Shown one piece after another: positions 1 through 7,543 of a stretch of 64,000 nt of DNA. The notes under the pieces were generated by a model. That model saw only the letters and a program-made list of their open reading frames with translations. It searched no databases and was not told the origin of the DNA. Source of the DNA: Rubrivirga litoralis (lineage in GTDB: Bacteria > Bacteroidota > Rhodothermia > Rhodothermales > Rubricoccaceae); the NCBI RefSeq assembly GCF_031846415.1, contig NZ_JAVRHT010000005.1:52771-116770 (forward strand), given 5' to 3'. The first letter of the stretch is position 1; each line of letters starts with the position of its first letter. Made by a program: the position numbers and the translations under genes.

Positions 1-484
1 GCTCGGCGGTGACGGCCTGGAGCACCTGGAGCAGGTACGTCACGCCGAGCGTGATCAGCGCGAACCCCTGGAGTGACGCGACCGCCGTCAGGACCTCCCA
101 CTCGTCGCCGACGGGGACGTAGGTGCCGGTCCCGAGCGTCCACAGCACGAAGCCGACAAAGTAGATCCGCGTCCCCAGGTCGACGGGCGCCCGCGAGTCC
201 GCGTCGACGACGACGGCGGGGTCGGCGCTGAACACGAGGAGCCACCCCGCCCACAGCCCGAGGAGCCACGCGAGCACAATGGCGGCGACGACGGTCGGCC
301 CGATAAGCTCGACGGCGCGCGAGCGCGTGCCCGTGGGCATGGCGGCCAGCGAGAGCCGCCACAGCCCGTGGGCCACACGCGAGGTGACCGGCCCGCCGCC
401 CCGCTGCGACAGGGCCGTTACGAGGGCGTCGGCCCAGATGACGGCGACGAGGGCGACGCCCGCGGCGAGGACCAACCCGTTCAC
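1..484 (-). CDS. Ion-channel-like membrane protein, cut by window edge
   Basis: Membrane protein whose C-terminus lies beyond the left edge; 161 residues are visible. The reading frame is open from a GTG at 484 to base 1. Hydrophobic segments lie at about residues 3-20, 58-80 and 105-122, followed by a short GTGTYVPVG loop and a further helix (about 138-155). A helix, a glycine-rich re-entrant-like loop and another helix resemble the pore region of two-helix K+ channel (Ion_trans_2-like) proteins, but the classical TxGYGD filter is not present, so the channel call is tentative. An ATG at 540 is out of frame. A -7 promoter element at 544-551 fits a leader of about 55 nt. It is divergent from the TauE/UreH-like gene. 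Confidence 0.6.
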   Translation of the reverse strand, partial: MNGLVLAAGVALVAVIWADALVTALSQRGGGPVTSRVAHGLWRLSLAAMPTGTRSRAVELIGPTVVAAIVLAWLLGLWAGWLLVFSADPAVVVDADSRAPVDLGTRIYFVGFVLWTLGTGTYVPVGDEWEVLTAVASLQGFALITLGVTYLLQVLQAVTAE

Positions 485-543
485 GGGCGTCCGGGCGGGG
501 CGGGGGATCGGGGGCGTTCGCCGGCGGAGAGTCGGTCCATGCC

Positions 544-551
544 CAAAGCTA
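544..551 (-). promoter_or_regulatory. -7 promoter element (TAGCTTTG) for the channel-like gene
   Basis: Reading leftward the sequence is TAGCTTTGGGC, an exact match to the Bacteroidota -7 consensus TAnnTTTG followed by GGGC. The identical undecamer precedes the FtsE-like gene near 63090. No clear -33 TTTG is visible at the expected distance. Confidence 0.55.
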
Positions 552-554
552 GCG

Positions 555-599
555 CCGGCCGGGGCGGGGCGGCCGCAGGCTCCACCCCGCCCCGGCCGG
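555..599. repeat. 15-bp inverted repeat in the divergent promoter gap
   Basis: Perfect inverted arms at 555-569 and 585-599 (CCGGCCGGGGCGGGG and its complement) flank a 15-nt loop. This is one of the GGGGCGG-armed palindromes of the window, but it lies between two divergent genes and so cannot be a terminator for either. It could be an operator or simply a dispersed repeat. Confidence 0.5.
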
Positions 600-655
600 G
601 ATTCCCCTACACCGCGGCCGCCGCCGGCCCCGCAGCCGAGCGGGGCGGCGGGCCG

Positions 656-663
656 TAGCCTCG
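656..663 (+). promoter_or_regulatory. Possible -7 element (TAGCCTCG) for TauE/UreH-like gene
   Basis: TAGCCTCGGGG ends 5 bases before the ATG at 671. It resembles TACCCTCGGGG before the Acg gene and other GC-shifted TAnnYTSGGG boxes. If it is used, the transcript would be leaderless or nearly so. Confidence 0.35.
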
Positions 664-670
664 GGGCACT

Positions 671-1366
671 ATGCTCAACCTTACGGCCGCCTTTCTCGCC
701 GGCCTCCTCGGCAGCGCCCACTGCGTCGGCATGTGCGGGGGGTTCGTGGCCCTGCTCAGCGTGGGCGGCGGGCCGTCGGTCGCCGTGCGGCAGGCGGCGT
801 ACTTCGCGGGCAAAACGGCCACCTACGCCGCCTTCGGCGCCCTCGCGGGCGGCGTAGGCGCGCTCGTGACGGGCGCGCTGGGCGCCGTTTCGGGCGTGCT
901 CTCGGTCGGGCTCGGCGTGGCGATGGTGCTCGTCGGGCTGGCCCTGTGCGGCGTCGCGTGGGGCGGGGCGCGGGCGCCGGGGCGCGGGGTGGCGACGCGG
1001 CTGGCGCCCGCGATCGGCCGGCTCGCGGGGTCGGGGTCGATGCCGGCGCTCGTGGCGCTGGGCGCGCTCAACGGGCTCCTCCCCTGCGGGCTCGTCTACG
1101 GCATGCTGGGCATGGCGGCCTCGACGGGGAGCGCGGGGGGCGGGGCGGCTACGATGGCCGTGTTCGGCCTAGCGACCGTGCCGGCGCTCGCGCTGACGGG
1201 CGTCCTGAGCCGCCGCCTGCGGCCGTCGGGCCGGCTCCGGCTGCAACGGCTGGCCGGCGTCCTCGTCGTCGTGATGGGGGCGCTGACGGTCGTGCGCGGC
1301 GCGGGCGCGCTCGCGCCGGAGGGCCACTCCGCCCACAGCGAGATGGTCCACGGCGTCGACCGCTAA
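671..1366 (+). CDS. Sulfite exporter TauE/SafE (UreH-like) family membrane protein
   Basis: A 231-residue polytopic inner-membrane protein of the UreH/DsbD_2-like family. The signature GSAHCVGMCGGF is at residues 15-26, with conserved His and Cys that in relatives are linked to copper or nickel handling. About six hydrophobic helices follow, with a second family motif LNGLLPCGLVYG near residue 135. Genes of this family are regularly found beside ccoGHIS, where they are thought to take part in copper delivery to, or assembly of, cbb3 oxidase. Here it is convergent with the end of that cluster. The C-terminal SAHSEMVHGVD tail is His-rich. No partner exporter subunit is visible. Confidence 0.8.
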   Translation: MLNLTAAFLAGLLGSAHCVGMCGGFVALLSVGGGPSVAVRQAAYFAGKTATYAAFGALAGGVGALVTGALGAVSGVLSVGLGVAMVLVGLALCGVAWGGARAPGRGVATRLAPAIGRLAGSGSMPALVALGALNGLLPCGLVYGMLGMAASTGSAGGGAATMAVFGLATVPALALTGVLSRRLRPSGRLRLQRLAGVLVVVMGALTVVRGAGALAPEGHSAHSEMVHGVDR

Positions 1367-1493
1367 CCCGCGCTCCGACGGTCCACGGCCTCCACCCCGC
1401 TCCAGCGCCCTGGCTGCGCCGACGCCGCGCGGCGCCAGCGTTCTCGCCGAGAGCCGGGACGACGTCGGCACCGTTCGGGCGGGGCGGTCCGCG

Positions 1494-2537
1494 TCAGCCG
1501 CCCCGCAGCGACATCACGAACACGAAGGCGATGACGCCGATGACCAGGCCGGAGATGAGCATCCAGGTGATCACGCCCGCCATGGCCGTCGTGGTGACGG
1601 CGTCGGGGCGCTCGTGGAGCGGGACGAGGTCGAGCTCGCGCTCGCGGACGACGCGGGCGTAGTCCTGCTGCCTCTGCTGCGCGGCCAGCGCGGCGCTGAG
1701 GTCGGCGCGGAAGCGGTCGACGTCGTCTTCGCCGGCCGGGTAGAAGCGGCCGTACGGGCTCCACGGCGTCGCCGCCCCGCCCACGCGCGCCCGCGCGCGC
1801 CACAGGAGCTTGCGGCCGGCGGCCGGGACGAGGCCGGGGAGTTCGATCTCGGTCGCGCGGCCGGCGTCGAGCGACAGCACGTCGCGGTCGAACTCGGGGT
1901 GCGGCGAGAGCTCGACCTCGTACGAGTCGGCGCCGGGCACGTCGCGCCAGCGGAGCGCGACGACGACGGCGTCGACGATCTCGCCGCCCAGCGGGCCGAT
2001 CAGCTGGGGCGGCGGGGCGTCGGCCGTGGGCACGCTGTCCCGCGTCGGCGCCCCGAAGCCGGGCACCGTCGACCAGTCGACGTCGGCGGCGCCGTCGAGC
2101 GCCTCGCCGGTCGCGTGGGGCCACACCGGGTCCGGCGGCGGCTCGGTGGCGCCGCCCTCCCCGCCGCCCCGCCCCGGCCCGCGCGCGTCGCGCTCGTTGT
2201 CGGCGGCGGCGGCCCCGGCCTCGACGGTGGCCTCGACGTCGGCCGCCGTGCCGGCGCGGAACCGGGCCGCCGTGCTCCACGCCCCGCCCGAGCGGCGGAC
2301 CCACCACACGCAGTCGCCGGGCGGGAGCGCGTCGGCGACCTCGACCTCGGTGGCCGGCAGCGCGTCGAGCTCGACGAGCGGGTCGTCGGGCGCGTCGGCC
2401 GCGGCCACGCGCACGTCGAACGAGGCCGTCCCGGGCGGGGCGGTCCAGCGGAGGACCGCCGCGTCGAGCGGGACGACGGCGCCGTCGATGGGGGCCGTGG
2501 GTGTGGGCGGGGCGGCGGCGGCAGAGGGCTTAGGCAT
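1494..2537 (-). CDS. Fibronectin type III-like membrane-anchored protein
   Basis: 347 residues from the ATG at 2537, which overlaps the ccoS stop by 8 bp, so it is the last gene of the cbb3 assembly operon. Two beta-sandwich repeats of FN3 character are visible, about residues 15-105 and 190-285. Each has the pattern LRW...YEVELS/FDVRVAA ... WRVR-like strands typical of 'sandwich' domains that extract attributes in secreted Bacteroidota proteins. An acidic, Gly-rich linker joins them. A single transmembrane helix (about 315-340, GVITWMLISGLVIGVIAFVF) ends the protein, leaving only a few residues after it. The orientation is therefore probably N-out or tail-anchored. Function unknown; the position suggests a tie to cytochrome oxidase biogenesis. 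Confidence 0.75.
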   Translation of the reverse strand: MPKPSAAAAPPTPTAPIDGAVVPLDAAVLRWTAPPGTASFDVRVAAADAPDDPLVELDALPATEVEVADALPPGDCVWWVRRSGGAWSTAARFRAGTAADVEATVEAGAAAADNERDARGPGRGGGEGGATEPPPDPVWPHATGEALDGAADVDWSTVPGFGAPTRDSVPTADAPPPQLIGPLGGEIVDAVVVALRWRDVPGADSYEVELSPHPEFDRDVLSLDAGRATEIELPGLVPAAGRKLLWRARARVGGAATPWSPYGRFYPAGEDDVDRFRADLSAALAAQQRQQDYARVVRERELDLVPLHERPDAVTTTAMAGVITWMLISGLVIGVIAFVFVMSLRGG

Positions 2538-2712
2538 CGGGCGGGGGGGATGGGGCTCCGTCGGTCGGAGCCTCTTCGTCGTCGAGGAGGACACGGAGGG
2601 CCGGCGTCTCGACGTCGTCGAACTGGCCGTCGCGGACGGCCCACCGGAAGGCGGCGACGCCGCCCAGCGCCAGCGCGAGCGCCAGCGGGACCAGGACGTA
2701 GAGGACGTTCAC
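2530..2712 (-). CDS. ccoS: cbb3 oxidase maturation protein CcoS
   Basis: 60-residue protein with one N-terminal helix (LYVLVPLALALALGGVAAF) followed by the FRWAVRDGQFDD motif that defines the CcoS/FixS family. CcoS is required for insertion of heme and Cu into CcoN in studied proteobacteria. It follows ccoI with a 4-bp overlap (ccoI stop at 2709-2711) and overlaps the next gene by 8 bp, as expected for a translationally coupled assembly operon. The Asp/Pro-rich tail is longer than the motif core but within the family range. Confidence 0.92.
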   Translation of the reverse strand: MNVLYVLVPLALALALGGVAAFRWAVRDGQFDDVETPALRVLLDDEEAPTDGAPSPPPDA

Positions 2713-5306
2713 GACGGGCGGGGTGAGGCGTCGGCCAGGGCGGCCGGGCGGGGCGGAGCGGCCAATCGGGATGGGCCGTCCGGCCGGGGCGGGGCGGGGC
2801 GGTCACCAGCCGGGGCGGGGCGGGCGGCGAACGAGGGCTGGAGGAGCGCGAGCCCGACGACGGCCAGCGACGAAATCGGCATGGCGGCCGCAGCCACGAG
2901 CGGCGTCACGAGCCCGGCGACGGCCGCCGCCGCCCCGACCGCGTTGTAGCCCAGCGAGAGCGCGAGCAGGCGGCGGACGGTCCGCATGGCCTGCTCCGCC
3001 CCGCCCAGCGCGTCGACGAGCGGGGCCACGCCGCGGCGCGTGAGGAACAGGTCGGCGGCCACGAGCGCGGCCGTCGTGCCCCCGCCCACGGCCGCGCCGA
3101 CGTCGGCCTGGCGGAGCGCGGCGGCGTCGTTGACGCCGTCGCCCACCATGAGGACCACGCCGCCCGCGTCCTGGAGCGCGGCGACGGCCTCGCGCTTGGC
3201 CTCGGGCGAGACGCCGCCCCGCGCGCTCTCGACGCCCAGCCGGCCGGCCACGGCGGCGACCGTCCGCGCGTCGTCGCCGGACAGGATGTGGACGGCCTTG
3301 CCCTCGGCCTGGAGCCCGGCCACGAGGTCGGCGGCCTCGGCCCGGAGCCGGTCGCCCACGGCGAGCACGGCGGCCGGCGCGCCGTCGACGGCCACGGCGA
3401 CCGGCGTGTGGCCGGCCTCGGCCCACGCCGCGAGCGCCCTGCGCCACCGCGCCGGGAGCGGAGCGGAGAGCGCCTCGACCCAGTCGGGCCGCCCGACGGC
3501 GACGGCCGCCCCGCCCACGCGGCCGCGCACGCCCTGACCGGCCACGGCTTCAATGTCGGTCACGGGCTCCGGCCCCACGCCGCGCGCCCGCACGATCGCC
3601 TCGGCGACCGGGTGCGTCGCGTGCGCGTCGAGCGCCGCCGCGAGGTCGAGCGCCGCCCCGCTCCCCTCCCACTCGGCCAGCTCCATGCGCCCCTCGGTGA
3701 GCGTGCCCGTCTTGTCGAGGACGACCGTGTCGACCTCGGTCAGCCGCTGCACGGCGGCGTCGGACTTGACGAAGATGCCGGCGCGGGCGGCGCGGCCCGA
3801 CGCCACGGCGAGCGCGAGCGGCGTCGCCATGCCGAGCGCGCACGGGCACGTCACGACGAGGAGCGCGACGAGGTGCGCCGGCATCTGCGCCGGGTCCAGC
3901 CACAGCCACAGGCCGGCCGTGAGCACCGCCAGCCCCAGGACCGTCAGCACGAAAAAGCCCCCGATCCGGTCGGCCCACAGCACGACCGGCGCGCGCCGCA
4001 CCTCGCCCCGCTCGACCCACGCCAGGAGCCGCCCCACGCGCGTCGCCTCGCCGACGGCCGTCGCGCGCACGCGGAGCGGGGCGGTCAGGTTCGTCGTGCC
4101 GGCCTCGACCGGCGCGCCCTCGTCCACCGGCTCCGGCCGGGCCTCGCCCGTCAGCGCCGCCCGGTCGAGCCGGCTCGCGCCCGTCGTGACGACGCCGTCG
4201 ACTGGGACGACCTCGCCGGCCGGGACCTCGACCGTGTCGCCCGGGCGCACGTCGTCCAGGTCTACGACGGCCACCGCCCCGCCCGGCCCGACGCGGCGGG
4301 CCACGCGCGGGACGAGGGCCAGGAGCCGGTCGGACGCCTCGCCGGCCAGGCGCCGGCTGCGGAGCTGGAGCCACCGCGCCGTCAGGAGCGCGGCGATGAG
4401 GACGGCGACCGAGTCGAACCAGACCTCGCCCCGCCCCGTGACCGTCGCCCACGCGCTGTGCCCGGCGCCGACGGCGATCCCGAGCGCGATCGGCGTGTCG
4501 AGGTGGAGGTGGCGGAGCGACCGCGCCCGCCACGCGGCCCGCGCCGACGCCCACGCGCGGCGGAAAAACGGCGCGGCGCCGTAGCCCACCGCGGGGACCA
4601 TCAGCGCGAGGCTGAACCACCGCGCGGCCGTCGCCAGCCCGCCCCGCTCGGCGCCCAGCCCGCTGTAGAGCGCGAACGCGACGAGCATGATGTTGCCGGC
4701 CAGCGCCCACGCCACGCCCATACGCACGAGCAGCGACCGCTCGGCCGCGCTCGCCTCCCCGGCCTCGGGCCGCGACGGGCGCACGGCGTAGCCGAACCGG
4801 GCCAGCCACCGCGCCACGTCGCCCAGGCGCACGCGGTCCGGGTCGAACGTGAGCGAGAGCCGCGCGCGCGGGAGGTCCAGCCGCGCCGCCGAGACGCCGT
4901 CGACCTCGTACGGGAGCCGCTCGACGAGCCACACGCACGCCGCGCAGTGGACGCCGTCGACGAACAGGTCGACCGCCCGGCCGCCCTCGGCGGGCCGCGT
5001 CGAGCCGTCGAGGAACTCGGGCCGGTCGAGCTCGGCGAGCGCGAGGGCCTCGGGCGCCTGCGGCCGCCCCGCCGGCCGCGCCGACGGCGCCACGGTGCGG
5101 AGCCGGTCGTACGTCTCGCCCAGGCCCGACGCCGCGAGCACGTCGCGGACCGTGGCGCACCCGGTGCAGCAGCACGCCTCGCCCGCGGCCGTCCGGGCGG
5201 GGCGGCGCCCGACGGGCAGCCCGCAGTGCGCGCACGGCGCCTCGGGCGACACGGCGCCCTCGGGCGGGGCGGCCGGAACCGACGGGGGCGGGGCGGGCAC
5301 GGTCAC
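2709..5306 (-). CDS. ccoI: cbb3-associated copper-translocating P-type ATPase CcoI
   Basis: 865 residues from a GTG at 5306. This start is chosen because it forms a GTGA overlap with the stop of the preceding small ORF and because longer starts give only Arg-rich shadow sequence. N-terminal Cys cluster (C25xxC28, C45CCxxC50) typical of FixI/CcoI, then an HMA domain with C121AAC124. P1B-ATPase core: TCPCALGM metal-binding helix, DKTGTL phosphorylation site, HP motif in DAHATHPVAEA, and GDGVNDAAAL hinge. It exports or delivers Cu for CcoN assembly at the cytoplasmic membrane. Its neighbours ccoG and ccoS fix the subfamily. Full length for the family. Confidence 0.93.
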   Translation of the reverse strand: MTVPAPPPSVPAAPPEGAVSPEAPCAHCGLPVGRRPARTAAGEACCCTGCATVRDVLAASGLGETYDRLRTVAPSARPAGRPQAPEALALAELDRPEFLDGSTRPAEGGRAVDLFVDGVHCAACVWLVERLPYEVDGVSAARLDLPRARLSLTFDPDRVRLGDVARWLARFGYAVRPSRPEAGEASAAERSLLVRMGVAWALAGNIMLVAFALYSGLGAERGGLATAARWFSLALMVPAVGYGAAPFFRRAWASARAAWRARSLRHLHLDTPIALGIAVGAGHSAWATVTGRGEVWFDSVAVLIAALLTARWLQLRSRRLAGEASDRLLALVPRVARRVGPGGAVAVVDLDDVRPGDTVEVPAGEVVPVDGVVTTGASRLDRAALTGEARPEPVDEGAPVEAGTTNLTAPLRVRATAVGEATRVGRLLAWVERGEVRRAPVVLWADRIGGFFVLTVLGLAVLTAGLWLWLDPAQMPAHLVALLVVTCPCALGMATPLALAVASGRAARAGIFVKSDAAVQRLTEVDTVVLDKTGTLTEGRMELAEWEGSGAALDLAAALDAHATHPVAEAIVRARGVGPEPVTDIEAVAGQGVRGRVGGAAVAVGRPDWVEALSAPLPARWRRALAAWAEAGHTPVAVAVDGAPAAVLAVGDRLRAEAADLVAGLQAEGKAVHILSGDDARTVAAVAGRLGVESARGGVSPEAKREAVAALQDAGGVVLMVGDGVNDAAALRQADVGAAVGGGTTAALVAADLFLTRRGVAPLVDALGGAEQAMRTVRRLLALSLGYNAVGAAAAVAGLVTPLVAAAAMPISSLAVVGLALLQPSFAARPAPAGDRPAPPRPDGPSRLAAPPRPAALADASPRPS

Positions 5307-5479
5307 CGGGGCGGGGCGGTCGCGGCAGGAGGTTCGGCCAGTCGCACGCCGCCGTCGGACCGCGCGGCGACGAAGGTCGCGGCGGCCATCGTGATGCTGA
5401 TGGCGAGCAGGAACACGATAAAGGCGGGCCACGCGATGTGCGAGGGCACGAGCGGCGGCCGGCGGTCGGGGTCAGTCAT
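5303..5479 (-). CDS. Small membrane protein in the CcoH/FixH position
   Basis: 58 residues, ATG at 5479, stop overlapping the ccoI GTG. One hydrophobic helix (about residues 16-36: AWPAFIVFLLAISITMAAA) follows a short basic/Pro N-terminus, with a 22-residue tail outside. It occupies the slot where ccoH/fixH lies in ccoGHIS operons but is far shorter than classic CcoH (about 150-170 residues) and lacks a visible FixH domain. It could be a shortened CcoH-like stabiliser or an unrelated one-helix subunit. The overlap arrangement and good hydrophobic segment support that it is translated. Confidence 0.7.
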   Translation of the reverse strand: MTDPDRRPPLVPSHIAWPAFIVFLLAISITMAAATFVAARSDGGVRLAEPPAATAPPR

Positions 5480-5542
5480 GGCGGGGCGGGCGGGGCGGTC
5501 CGTCAGGGGTCCGGGGCGAGAGGGTCGGTCTGCACGTTCGTG

Positions 5543-5755
5543 CTACGGATCCACCGGCTCGCTGACCGACCGGCTCACGGATTCGACGGCGGCGGGCGGG
5601 TCGGGCGGGGTGATCGTGTCGGCGTCCTCGTCGCGGACGAACCGCGCGAGCAGCCCGCACGCGAGCAGGACCACGAGGACGGCCAGGCACCCGACGGCCA
5701 GGTTCCGCGGCCGCGCCGCGCCGTGCGTGCGGACGTGTTGGTTCTCGGGCTTCAT
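5543..5755 (-). CDS. Small single-helix membrane protein after CcoG
   Basis: 70 residues, ATG at 5755, overlapping the ccoG stop as ATGA. A basic N-terminus (KPENQHVRTHGAARPR) precedes one helix of about 20 residues (LAVGCLAVLVVLLACGLLAR), then an acidic, Pro-rich tail. The family is not recognised. With the 58-residue ORF downstream it makes a pair of one-helix proteins between ccoG and ccoI. The two together may replace a single CcoH. Confidence 0.7.
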   Translation of the reverse strand: MKPENQHVRTHGAARPRNLAVGCLAVLVVLLACGLLARFVRDEDADTITPPDPPAAVESVSRSVSEPVDP

Positions 5756-7197
5756 CGGCTGGGGCCGAGCAGCGTGAACGGGACGACCTCGACGGTCCCG
5801 TCGTCGAACGTCACGCGGACGACGGCGGCGACCTCGGCGGCGCCCTCGAACGCCGCGCGCGGGACGACGACGAAGCCCTCGGCGCGGACCTGCTGCTGGG
5901 GCTCGACCGGGACCGGCTGCGCCGCGCCCAGCCGGACCGCCCCGCCCTCGGGCGTCAGGAGGTCGACGCGGAACGCCGACGCCGTCGCCGTCTGGTTGCG
6001 GACGCGGACGCGGATCTGGTTGCCGACCGTGCCGTCGGCCAGCTCGATAAACGGCTGCCCCACGCCCCGCCCGACGCCCACGTCGTAGGCGCGGCGCGTG
6101 GTGAGGGCGACCGTAAAGACCGTCGCCACGGCGACGAGCAGGAGCCCGTAGGCCGCCGTGCGCGCGCGGAACACGCGCGTCGGCTTGCCCTCGATGGCGT
6201 TTTCGGACGTGTACCGGATGAGCCCGCGCGGGAGGTCGACGGCGTCCATGATCGAGTCGCACGCGTCGATGCACTGCGTGCACGCGATGCACTCCATCTG
6301 GAGCCCCTCGCGGATGTCGATGCCCGTCGGGCACGTCCGCACGCAGGACCCGCAGTCGATGCAGTCGCCCAGCGGCGGCTTCTCGCCCGCCTTCTCCTGC
6401 GCGATGGCCTTTTTGCCGCGCTTGGCGCGGGGCTCGCCCCGGCTCGGGTCGTACGAGACGATCATCGAGTCGGGGTCGAGCAGGATCGACTGGAACCGGC
6501 CGTAGGGGCACGTGATCGTGCACATCTGCTCGCGGAAGTACCCGAAGTCGAAGAGCACGAGCCCGGTCGTGGCCGCGGCGAGCACGAAGTAGCCCCAGTG
6601 CTCGGTCGGCGGGCCGGTCATCCAGGTGACGAGCCGGTCCCAACCCACGAAGTAGGCCGTGAAAGTGTGGGCCAGGAGCGCCGAGGCGGCGACGTAGACG
6701 GCCCACTTGCCCGCCTTCCGCCACGCCTTGTCCAACGTCCACGGACCGGCGTCGCGTCGCGCGCGGACGTGCTCGGCGCCCTCGAAAAAGCGCTCGACGG
6801 GCCGGTAGAAAAACTCGAGGTAGACGGTCTGCGGGCAGGCCCACCCGCACCACACGCGGCCCAGGAGGGCCGTGACGAGCGCGACCGACACCAGGATCGC
6901 GATCCCCACGAGGAGCAGGAGGAAGGTGTCGGTCGGGTAGAACGTGAACCCGAAGAACGTGAACTCGCGCGCGGCCACGTCGAGGAGCACGGCCGGCTTG
7001 CCCGCGATCCGAACGATCGGGAGCGAGACGAAAAACACGATGAGCGCCCACCCGACGACGAGCCGCCGCTGCCAGAACCGGCCCCTCGACGGGACCGGGT
7101 AGAGCCAGCGCCGCGAGCCGTCGTTGCGGAGCGTGGAGAGGACCTCCTCCGGGCTGTCGAGGATGCCGACGTCGGCGGTGGGGATGAACGAGGACAC
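5752..7197 (-). CDS. ccoG: cytochrome c oxidase accessory protein CcoG (FixG family)
   Basis: 481 residues from the GTG at 7197 (VSSFIPTADVGIL). Upstream in-frame ATGs give only low-complexity sequence. N-terminal transmembrane helices include the GRVWCGWACPQTVY motif, followed by two ferredoxin [4Fe-4S] motifs, CIDCGSCVRTCP and CIACTQCIDACD, and a C-terminal Ig-like FixG_C domain (about residues 370-481). CcoG proteins are cupric reductases that supply Cu(I) for cbb3 oxidase assembly in Rhodobacter. First gene of the assembly half-operon, 346 bp after ccoP. Its stop overlaps the next start. Confidence 0.93.
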   Translation of the reverse strand: MSSFIPTADVGILDSPEEVLSTLRNDGSRRWLYPVPSRGRFWQRRLVVGWALIVFFVSLPIVRIAGKPAVLLDVAAREFTFFGFTFYPTDTFLLLLVGIAILVSVALVTALLGRVWCGWACPQTVYLEFFYRPVERFFEGAEHVRARRDAGPWTLDKAWRKAGKWAVYVAASALLAHTFTAYFVGWDRLVTWMTGPPTEHWGYFVLAAATTGLVLFDFGYFREQMCTITCPYGRFQSILLDPDSMIVSYDPSRGEPRAKRGKKAIAQEKAGEKPPLGDCIDCGSCVRTCPTGIDIREGLQMECIACTQCIDACDSIMDAVDLPRGLIRYTSENAIEGKPTRVFRARTAAYGLLLVAVATVFTVALTTRRAYDVGVGRGVGQPFIELADGTVGNQIRVRVRNQTATASAFRVDLLTPEGGAVRLGAAQPVPVEPQQQVRAEGFVVVPRAAFEGAAEVAAVVRVTFDDGTVEVVPFTLLGPSR

Positions 7198-7543
7198 GGG
7201 CGGTGGAAAGGGGACCCCAAAGGTCTCTCCCGCCCCGCCCCGCGGGCGCCGGTGGACCGAGCGGGGCGGGGTGGGCAGGACGCGGGCGGCCGTGTGGGGC
7301 GCGCCCCTACGCGCCGCCGGCCGGCCCGCCCGGGAGGAGGCGCGGGGGCGGGGCGGTTCGGAGGCAGCACCGGGCACGCCGCCCCGAAGGCCCGCCCGTG
7401 GCACTCCTAATGCTGCATCGCGGCGTCTCTGACGGGTGGCGGCCCGCATTCCGTATCGCGTGTTGCATGTCCCGGTCATCAGGACACGCAACACGCGATA
7501 CGCGGCACCCGAGCGAAGCCGTCAACAATCGCGCGGCGCTCCA
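7198..7543. other. 346-bp gap between ccoP and ccoG
   Basis: No credible ORF. Contains GGGGCGG-type repeats (about 7222-7275 and 7335-7360) and the 21-bp-armed hairpin at 7452-7502. A promoter for ccoG is expected here, but no clear -7 box was found. Confidence 0.6.
7452..7502. repeat. Long inverted repeat (21-bp arms) downstream of ccoP
   Basis: Arms at 7452-7472 and 7482-7502 pair with a single mismatch. The outer 15 bp (CGTATCGCGTGTTGC) are perfect, and the loop is 9 nt. It lies 41 nt after the ccoP stop. No T-run follows on either strand. It is less GC-rich than its surroundings and unrelated to the GGGGCGG motif. Possible roles are an mRNA 3' stabiliser separating ccoNOQP from ccoG, a terminator, or a small transposable repeat. 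Confidence 0.75.

Noticed and set aside
88..378. 96-residue minus-strand ORF near the left edge
   Set aside because: Ser/Arg/Pro-rich shadow; the correct frame of the same strand is the membrane protein open from 484 to the edge.
1367..1493. Possible small gene or terminator between TauE-like and FN3 genes
   Set aside because: No ORF with coding character, and the only hairpin is imperfect and not of the GC-box type.
3288..5777. 829-residue plus-strand ORF opposite ccoI
   Set aside because: Arg/His/Pro-rich product with no motifs; GC bias keeps the frame open. The minus strand encodes a complete P-type ATPase with all motifs.
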